Assembly (NCBI RefSeq): GCF_902686445.1
Contig: NC_062232.1
Coordinates: 13,127,105-13,191,104, forward strand
Reading direction: 5' to 3'
Source of the DNA: Sciurus carolinensis
Lineage: Eukaryota; Chordata; Mammalia; Rodentia; Sciuridae
DNA: 64,000 bases
Part shown: piece after piece, positions 58,015 to 64,000 of the stretch
How the letters are laid out: every line of letters starts with the position of its first letter
Position numbering within the stretch: the first letter of the stretch is position 1
Program-made: the position numbers and the translations under genes
The notes under the pieces: model-generated
Databases searched by the model: none
What the model saw: the letters and a program-made list of their open reading frames with translations, nothing else
What the model was told of the DNA's origin: nothing

Positions 58015-58800
58015 AATCTTCATCCCCTCTCTATTTGTTAGACCAAAATAGTCTTTGATTGGGTAGGAAGGTGCTCCCACCCTGCCATGCTTGGTAACTG
58101 AGCTCAAAGGGAGGAAGGGCCTTGATTTCCTCCTTGGACCCCAACTGAGCTCTTTTGAAGCAATCCTGGTCTATTGGGTGTATGTTTTGACATACATAGT
58201 AACTCATTTTCAAAATATTTATTGTTTATTAGATGACTTTTGAGTAACCTTTTAAATGCTTTACAAAAATGTTGAATTTAGGAGACATATGTTATAATTT
58301 ACTTTTGTGGCATCTGCTGGAAAATTGCACCTGGATCTTTTACACAGTTTTGAACTGCAGAAACTTGATCATAATGAAGTAATAATAATACCTTCCCACC
58401 ATCAGAACCCTGCTCCAAGGAAACAGGGGAAATTAGAGAAACTGCATGAACCCTGAGAAGGATGATTGGACTAAAAAGGAAAACTAGCTATTGGAAGCAG
58501 ATGAATTAAGTAAAACATGAATTTCCAGGAAGGTTTCAAAATGCTTGTGTGGGTGTTCTTTTTGGAAAGTTGAATGGTGAGTGGATTTGCTTGGAATTTT
58601 AGTTCTTTTTAAAAATTGATTTTGATTCAAAATGAATCCTTAATCAGTTTCTAGCCAGTTCACTTTTACCTAGTTCTTGCAGCCATTTACTGTCATTTGT
58701 TTCTACTGGAAGGGTTTTCTATGGGGGAACCTCTAGTTAATGTTTTACTTGGGCTGGAATATTGAGTTCTTGGTTTTGACTTTTGTCTTTTCAAATTGTT
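58015..58800. other. Unassigned sequence before candidate exon 2
   Basis: No named repeat recognised. If the gene model is right, this is intron. Confidence 0.35.
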
Positions 58801-58808
58801 CTTTATAG

Positions 58809-58903
58809 CCCATAGTAGGAACAAAGGAGTAATGGGAAATGTTTGGGAGGTTTCTCAGCTCTTGTATGTTGTTGGAATACTGGTTGTTACAGATCCCATT
58901 AAG
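58809..58903 (+). CDS. Putative gene, exon 2 of 3
   Basis: A 95-bp segment between a pyrimidine-rich acceptor ('gtcttttcaaattgttctttatag', AG at 58807-58808) and a donor, AAG|GTAACT (GT at 58904-58905). Its first two bases complete the split codon left by exon 1 (phase 1) and it then gives 31 whole codons, ending in phase 0, with no stop in this frame. It includes the motif VWEVSQLLYVVGILVVTDPIK in part, a mildly hydrophobic stretch. The phase agreement with exon 1 is the main support; neither exon resembles a known domain. Confidence 0.33.
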
Positions 58904-58909
58904 GTAACT

Positions 58910-59184
58910 GTTCTTAGAACAGCAACAAAAACTGTAAGTGGACTTGAAAGAAAAACATCTGTTTTTCATACAACCTACAAAAGAACAAATGCTAGTCACT
59001 CCTATAACGAGTGATCTAGAGCAATCTTTCCCCAATTTCCTTGAAATGTGCACGTGTGTACACCCACAGAAGAGAGAAAAGGGAAAAAGAGAGTAAGTTT
59101 GTGGTTGAATAAGATTCAGAAACACTGCAAATCCTAACTTGGAGAATCACAAGGTAAAAGAGCATAATTAATACTCTGAATGTT
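58910..59184. other. Unassigned sequence
   Basis: The exon 2 frame stays open past the donor to 59014. If the gene model is right, this is intron. A 126-codon minus-strand frame overlaps the candidate exon and is judged its shadow or chance. Confidence 0.35.
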
Positions 59185-59187
59185 ATA

Positions 59188-59697
59188 CCTTTGCTGGGAA
59201 ACAAACTACCCCAAAGTTTAGTGTCTAAAAACAGAAAACATATATATAGTCTGTGATTGAGCTGGATGGTTGTTACGGTGTGGGCCAGGCTAGGCCAATC
59301 TTGACTGGGCTTGTTCATGTGTCCATAGTCACTGGGTAGGTCATCCAGGGACTGGGTGCTCTAGATTAGCCTCATCTGGGGTGTTTCTTCTGAAGGTGGC
59401 CCCTTGTTTTCCAGCAGGCCAGCCTTAACTGTTTCATATGGTGATCACAGAATTCCGAGGATGCGAGCCAAAGTTTGCAAGGCCTTTTGAGACCCATGGT
59501 TAGAACTCAAGCAACTTCACTTTTGCTGCATTGTAATTGCCAACCAAATCACAGAACCAAATCCAAATTCAAGGTTATGGGAAATAGACTCCATTTCTTT
59601 ATGGGAGGGCCTATGAAATGTCATTACAGAGGGATGAACATATAGAGTGGGGAATGATTTGGGCCAATTTTATAATCTAGCTTATGACTATTATTTT
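59188..59697 (-). mobile_element. MLT1-type LTR (MaLR, MLT1J/K-like)
   Basis: It starts 'acctttgctgggaaacaaactaccccaaagtttagtg', continues 'gtgggccaggctaggccaatc', 'cagaattccgaggatgcgagccaaagtttgcaaggccttttgagaccc', and ends 'ggaaatagactccatttctttatgggaggg..gggccaattttataatctag'. This is the reversed MLT1J-like order. Confidence 0.8.
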
Positions 59698-59757
59698 CAC
59701 CCACATTTTTGGGCTTGAGAGAATTTTTAGAGGCATATTCACAGATAATTTATAATT

Positions 59758-59868
59758 GTAGGAGGTACAAATAAAACATCAGTTTGAATTTATTGAGTTA
59801 ATCTATGTAAAATGCTTTGAACTTGCATGTAGCACATGCTCTATAACTGTTGATTCTAATGTTATGAT
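59758..59868 (+). mobile_element. MIR SINE 3' half
   Basis: Forward MIR tail: 'tgaatttattgagttaatctatgtaaaatgctttgaacttgcatgtagcacatgctctataactgttgat'. Confidence 0.65.
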
Positions 59869-59869
59869 C

Positions 59870-61080
59870 ATGAATGGGTATGTCACTTGAAGTCCTCAAC
59901 CTTACTTAGAAATGAAGCTGAGAATTAACTTGACGAGAAAAATGAACAAAGCTTTCACAAAACAGATAATCCAGTGACATCTCTTAAATAAAACCTCCTT
60001 AAGAACCCATCTGGAGCAGAGACCACACATTTTTCTCTCAGGGACCAAAGGTAGGAAGATGCGTCTAATTTTGTCTTCTCTGACCAGTTTACCCTGTTGA
60101 GCTTGTTTCTGAGATTAAATAGAGCTTGGTGGGGTATTGCTAAACTGGTCTGTAATAAAGAGGGTACCAAGATGTGAAGATTTTTATTTTCTCAAGCCTT
60201 ATTTGTTTGTTTAGTTAGCCTTTATTTAAGTGCAATGGATTTTTGGAGGTGCACTACCATGTCCTTTGTTGTTTGATAAAAGCAGCACTTAACTTTTCTT
60301 TGGCTGTTTGGGCTCCTGAGTGATAAAGGGAGGGAGGTCCCTGCCAGCTTTCCTAGGTCTGCCCCTTCAAGTCTCCTTGGGGGAACAGGCAAGTGACTGA
60401 CGCCAAAAACCCTTAAGAATTGTGCCAACCCTCCTGACTCGAAACTTTCCATCTGTGCTTCTACTTCTCCTTTCACTTTACTTCATGGTCTGAGCACATC
60501 TCTCTTCCCAATTTGTGCAAACCCTTCTGCAGTTAGAATCAACAAATCCCAAGTTGTTTGTATGTGTGTCTAGAAGAAAAATTCTCTGAGGATTAAAAGC
60601 AGACACAATACAGGGAGTACTCCCTTTTGCTTTAATCACTTCAAGCTCCTTTGTGTTGACAGGAAGTTTTGTTAGTCTTCAAGTTTAAGGAAAGGAGCAA
60701 CCAGGGGTGGCATTTGGATTTTTTTTACTGCTTTGACTTCTTAAAGTAAGTTTGATAAGATATCTGCTAAGCTCTAAGACATTCCCTTTTTAATAGGCTT
60801 CACTGCCCCTTTGGCCTGCTTATAAATGCCCTGCTTCCTTCAAAGAGGCCTATAATCATAGGGAGTTCTTGGCATGGACAACTCCACCCACTGGTCTTAT
60901 CTGCAAGTTGAGTTTGATCTTCCTGGTAGAAGCCTGTGAGATGTTCCTCCTCTCTGAGCCTCTGCTCTTATGTCTATATTTCTTCCTTTCTTCTCTTTCT
61001 ACTCCCAATCCCATCCCCACAATAATTGGTGCCTGGTGACTTGTACTCCTGTTTCCTCTTGTTTTCTGTGACTTTTGTCT
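59870..61080. other. Unassigned sequence
   Basis: No gene or named repeat recognised over ~1.2 kb. Confidence 0.4.
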
Positions 61081-61084
61081 AGAG

Positions 61085-61292
61085 TTGTGGGGTGGTGATT
61101 CTGCCTCTACCCCCAGGGGACATGTCATTGTCTAGAGACATTTTTGGCTGCTACAACTGGTAGCAGTGGACATGTAGTGGATAGAGGCCAGGGATTCTGC
61201 TAAACATCCCATAATGCCCAGGTCAGCCTGCCATAGCAAAGTATGTTCTAGCTCCAAATGTCACCAACCAGGGCCACAGTGGAGAGCCTCTT
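61085..61292 (+). mobile_element. MER20 (hAT-Charlie MITE)
   Basis: Forward: 'ctacccccaggggacatgtcattgtctagagacatttttggctgctacaact', 'gtagtggatagaggccagggattctgctaaacatcccataatgcccagg', 'caaatgtcaccaaccagggcc'. The 5' terminus is decayed. Confidence 0.85.
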
Positions 61293-61294
61293 TT

Positions 61295-62085
61295 CTAGCA
61301 GGATGCCTTCTGGTGGGGTGCTTCTACTTCTCATATGGCTCCTCCCTCCCCCCTCGAGAGGATTGTTTTTGTGCCTAGTATTGGTTACAGCATCCTTACC
61401 TTTAAGTAACTAAGGTCACAAAGGAATTCTTCATTAAGAACACTATTGACCCTCAAATCCTTGGGTACATGTGGAAAATATCATGTCAGCACTAAGAAAT
61501 AGTCACAGAACTCCAGTTCTGGGTCACTTTGGGTGGCAGCTGTGCTGGGTTTACCCATGGGGGATTTCATGGCAGTTTATCTTTGACTCTTCTCTAAGGA
61601 TCCAATTCTCTCTTGGGAGTTCTGACTAACTCATCCCTTCTTCAAAGACTTTGATTATGTGGCTTCAGGGTACGATTGCTGGCTTAAAAGAAAAAAGAAA
61701 TTAAAATACCCACACTTTAAGGCAACCCCTATGAATATATGTTACACAGGGAATACTTCATTTTTCAAATATTTATAAATATATGGTCTCAGAATGTCTC
61801 AGGTCTATCATTTGGGAAAGCTAGACAGCTCTGGGTCATCATCGTTTTTCATAAGCACAGTACACTGTCATAAATACCAGACTGACAGCTGAGTGATACC
61901 CAGGAAATGGTAATTGGTTGCCTTGTGTATACCTGGAAGGTGTCAGACCTGACGCCTTGAGCTGGCCATACCGCTTTCACAAGCACACCTCTCCTGACCA
62001 CAGCCCTAGAGGAATGACATCTGCAAAATGGCCACTCTTGGGGCATCTCCTTCCAGGTCTTTCCTCTTTTTCCTCTCTCTTAAGA
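61295..62085. other. Unassigned sequence
   Basis: No gene or named repeat recognised. Confidence 0.4.
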
Positions 62086-62089
62086 TCAT

Positions 62090-62640
62090 TTCATTCAAGG
62101 CAAGGAGCATCTGTTGAGTACTTACTGTGTGCCAGGTAATGTTTGAGGTTTTAGCGAGGTAGTGGTAAGAACAGTGAACAAAGCCTCTGCCTCCTGAAGC
62201 TGACATTCCAGTGGGAGAACCAGACAATTTAAAATAGACAGAATGATGGAAGGTAAAATGCCAGGAAGGGACAGATATTCTGAAGATAAATGACACTGGG
62301 TAAGGGACAAACTGTGGTGAGGAGGGAGTAAAGGAGATCTCTTAGAGGAGGTGACATTTGCGTAGAGACCAAATGAGGCAGAGAAGCCAGTTCTGTGTAG
62401 CTGTTCAGGAAAGAACTTTCCAGGAAGACTAAAGAGCAAGGGAAAAGGCCTGGGGACAGAATGTACTTGATGGGTTTCAGGAGCAGCAGGGAGGACAGTG
62501 TGGCTGGAGGTGAGTAAATGAGGGACCAGCTACAAGAGACAATGGAGTAGAGATGAAAGGCTGTGGTGACAAATCACATTAGGGTGTCTCAGAGGCCAGA
62601 GTCAGGAGCCTGAGTATTAACTCTTGAGTGTGTGGGGGGC
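62090..62640 (-). mobile_element. L2 LINE 3' portion
   Basis: Reversed L2: 'ttcattcaaggcaaggagcatctgttgagtacttactgtgtgccaggtaatg', 'agcgaggtagtggtaagaacagtgaacaaagcctctgcctcctgaagctgacattccagtggg', then body phrases such as 'ttctgtgtagctgttcaggaaagaac' and 'agcaagggaaaaggcctggggacagaatg'. Confidence 0.8.
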
Positions 62641-62866
62641 AATGGTGGGTCAGGCAAAGGACAGACATGTCTGCCCAGCATCCTAACCTGAGCACTTTGG
62701 CATCATTTGGAAACTAGACTTTAGGAAGCAAGGACTGATGCAGGGAGACATTTGGGAGGCCATTCCTAAAACCCAAGAAAGAGTTGCTGTGACTTGGACC
62801 TGCCCACCCTCTCAACCTTCCAGTCTGCTTCTATGCCCAATGTTCTTTCGTATTGGTTCTCTTCAG

Positions 62867-62983
62867 GGAAAGGAATTGAGGAAGATAGAGTATTACTTTG
62901 CCATCTGCACAGTGGTCTTCAATGCTTTCCATCCACAAAATGTCTTCCTGGGGTTGAGTGAAAAATCTTGGGAGCCACCCTAA
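62867..62983 (+). CDS. Putative gene, exon 3 of 3, with stop codon
   Basis: After a strong acceptor ('tgttctttcgtattggttctcttcag', AG at 62865-62866) a 117-bp segment reads 38 codons from GKELRKIEYYF to SEKSWEPP and a TAA at 62981-62983. Phase 0 at its start matches the end of candidate exon 2. The three segments would encode 139 residues from the first ATG or 116 from the second. I found no AATAAA or ATTAAA signal between the stop and the window end, so the transcript end is unknown. It lies outside the L2 element to its left. The alternative is an unrelated chance frame. Confidence 0.32.
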   Translation, partial: GKELRKIEYYFAICTVVFNAFHPQNVFLGLSEKSWEPP

Positions 62984-63255
62984 GATGCTAAAAAGGATCC
63001 ATATTCTAGAGCTGGGAGAACAAGAGCCTTGGCTCTGACTGCATCCTCCAAGGGAAGAACCAGGGCTGAATGGGGTCACTCAAAGGTTATGTCTCCCTCC
63101 ATAGCTTCCTCTCTCTGCTTCTTTACTCTTTCTTTTCTTTGAACTTCACTGCTTCTCTCATCTCCACTTCCATAATGAGGACTTTGCTATCTAGCATGTG
63201 ACTTTGCCTCATCCCTGATCAACTATTCTTTTTGAAATCACACTTTGACTGTTAG
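62984..63255. other. Unassigned sequence
   Basis: No named repeat. Possible 3' untranslated region of the putative gene. Confidence 0.35.
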
Positions 63256-63256
63256 G

Positions 63257-63380
63257 TTTTCCTTCCTTCCTTCCTTCCTTCCTTCCTTCTTTCCTTCCTT
63301 CCTTCCTTCCTTCCTTCCCCCTCCCTTTATTCCTTCCTTCTTTCCTTTATTCCTCCCTCCCTCCCTTCCTTTCTTACTTT
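63257..63380. repeat. (TTCC)n polypyrimidine tract
   Basis: About 120 bp of TTCC units with TTTCC, CCCTCC and TTATTCC variants, all but pure pyrimidine on the plus strand. Confidence 0.95.
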
Positions 63381-64000
63381 CTAAGGCACATCAGTGGTAA
63401 GGGTAGAACAGCTTGATTTTCTGAAATCCATCAACTTCTGTGGGCTGCTTCTCAAGAAGGGTGCTATGTAAGCTAAAATGCTGCTCCAATTTTCACATTA
63501 TCCCTTCCCAATGCTTGTTGAGTTATTTAATTAGAAGCCACCATATTTTCTAGGGAAAATACTTTGAACAGAAGGCCTGATTTAGCTGGGAATGGATGCC
63601 TTTATTATGTGTCAAAGAGCTAAAAATTGCTAGTAAGATGTCAATGTGTATGCATGTATATGAAACACAGAAAAATACATGCATGTATATGAACAGTGAT
63701 CAAAAGAGAAATGCGGAGGGGTTGGAGAACAAGGAGGTGTCAGATGCAATGGTTGATTTGGTTCTTGCTCAGGAGTGTGTAAGCTTTAGTTGGCTCCAGT
63801 TTGGCTAACACTGCAATGCCTTTAGTGTCACTGAAGCTGGCAAAGAGAGCTGACACTTTGTTTTTCTAGGGGAAAAAGTGCTCTCCCTCCACTTTCCCAG
63901 TGCAGACAACAGCATAAATCAGAAATGAGACCGAACCACCCAGAGTCCACACAAATTCCAACTCAAAGTCTTTGAATTATTTATTCAATTTTTGCCACTT
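63381..64000. other. Unassigned sequence to window end
   Basis: No gene or named repeat recognised. A 70-codon frame at 63596-63808 has no support. Confidence 0.4.

Noticed and set aside
58745..59125. 126-codon minus-strand frame antisense to candidate exon 2
   Set aside because: No domain or splice support. It also weakens confidence in the plus-strand exon, since open frames occur here on both strands.
62122..62439. 105-codon minus-strand frame
   Set aside because: It lies within an L2 element.
1..64000. Bacterial-type features such as operons, CRISPR arrays, attachment sites, riboswitches
   Set aside because: The sequence is mammalian. Nothing of these kinds is visible, and the spaced repeats present are microsatellites or transposons.
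1..64000. CpG-island promoter
   Set aside because: CG dinucleotides are scarce throughout and I saw no cluster that would suggest an island.

Overview
The window is nuclear DNA of a mammal, most probably a squirrel-family rodent (squirrel, marmot or ground squirrel). The main evidence is a set of fused SINEs. Each joins a 7SL-derived B1-like half ('ggtggcgcat..tgtaatcccag..aggatcacaagttcaaa') to a tRNA-derived ID half ('gatgtagctcagt..caatccctgg') and ends in an A-rich tail; this is the B1-dID arrangement known from sciurids and dormice. Stand-alone ID copies and three L1 3' ends of the type I know from sciurid genomes accompany them. The deep background is shared by all placental mammals: MIR, L2, MER5A, MER20, another hAT-Charlie family, L1M 3' UTRs and MLT1 LTRs.

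No recognisable protein-coding gene, rRNA, functional tRNA, CRISPR array or CpG island was found. Nearly all open frames are short, often use non-ATG starts, and lie in repeats or unconserved-looking sequence. The region reads as an intergenic stretch or one or more long introns.

Layout. 0-5 kb: old L2, MIR and MER5A, an L1M inserted in a MIR, a (TG)n tract, a G-quadruplex motif and an MLT1 LTR. 5-7.7 kb: mostly unassigned sequence. 7.7-15.1 kb: two B1-dID SINEs, an L1M split by one of them, L2, ID, and a hAT element split by a sciurid L1. 15-24 kb: unassigned sequence, a long L2, two further L1 3' ends and a possible minus-strand exon (23.93-24.26 kb). 24-37 kb: B1-dID, several LTR-like pieces, paired MIRs, an ID, an AT palindrome and an L1M split by MER5A. 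37-50 kb: MIRs, an L1M split by B1-dID, a B1-dID, a very clean ID insertion, MER5A and MER20. 50-64 kb: two (CA)n arrays, MLT1 LTRs, an L1M 3' UTR, MER20, L2, a long TTCC tract, and a possible three-exon gene on the plus strand.

The most interesting item is that possible small gene at 56784-62983 (+). Three open segments (223, 95 and 117 bp) are bounded by good splice signals, have compatible reading phases and end in a stop codon. They would encode a protein of about 116 or 139 residues that I do not recognise. Chance is not excluded. All repeat boundaries and family names were judged by eye from memory of consensus sequences, so coordinates are approximate, usually to within 10-30 bases.
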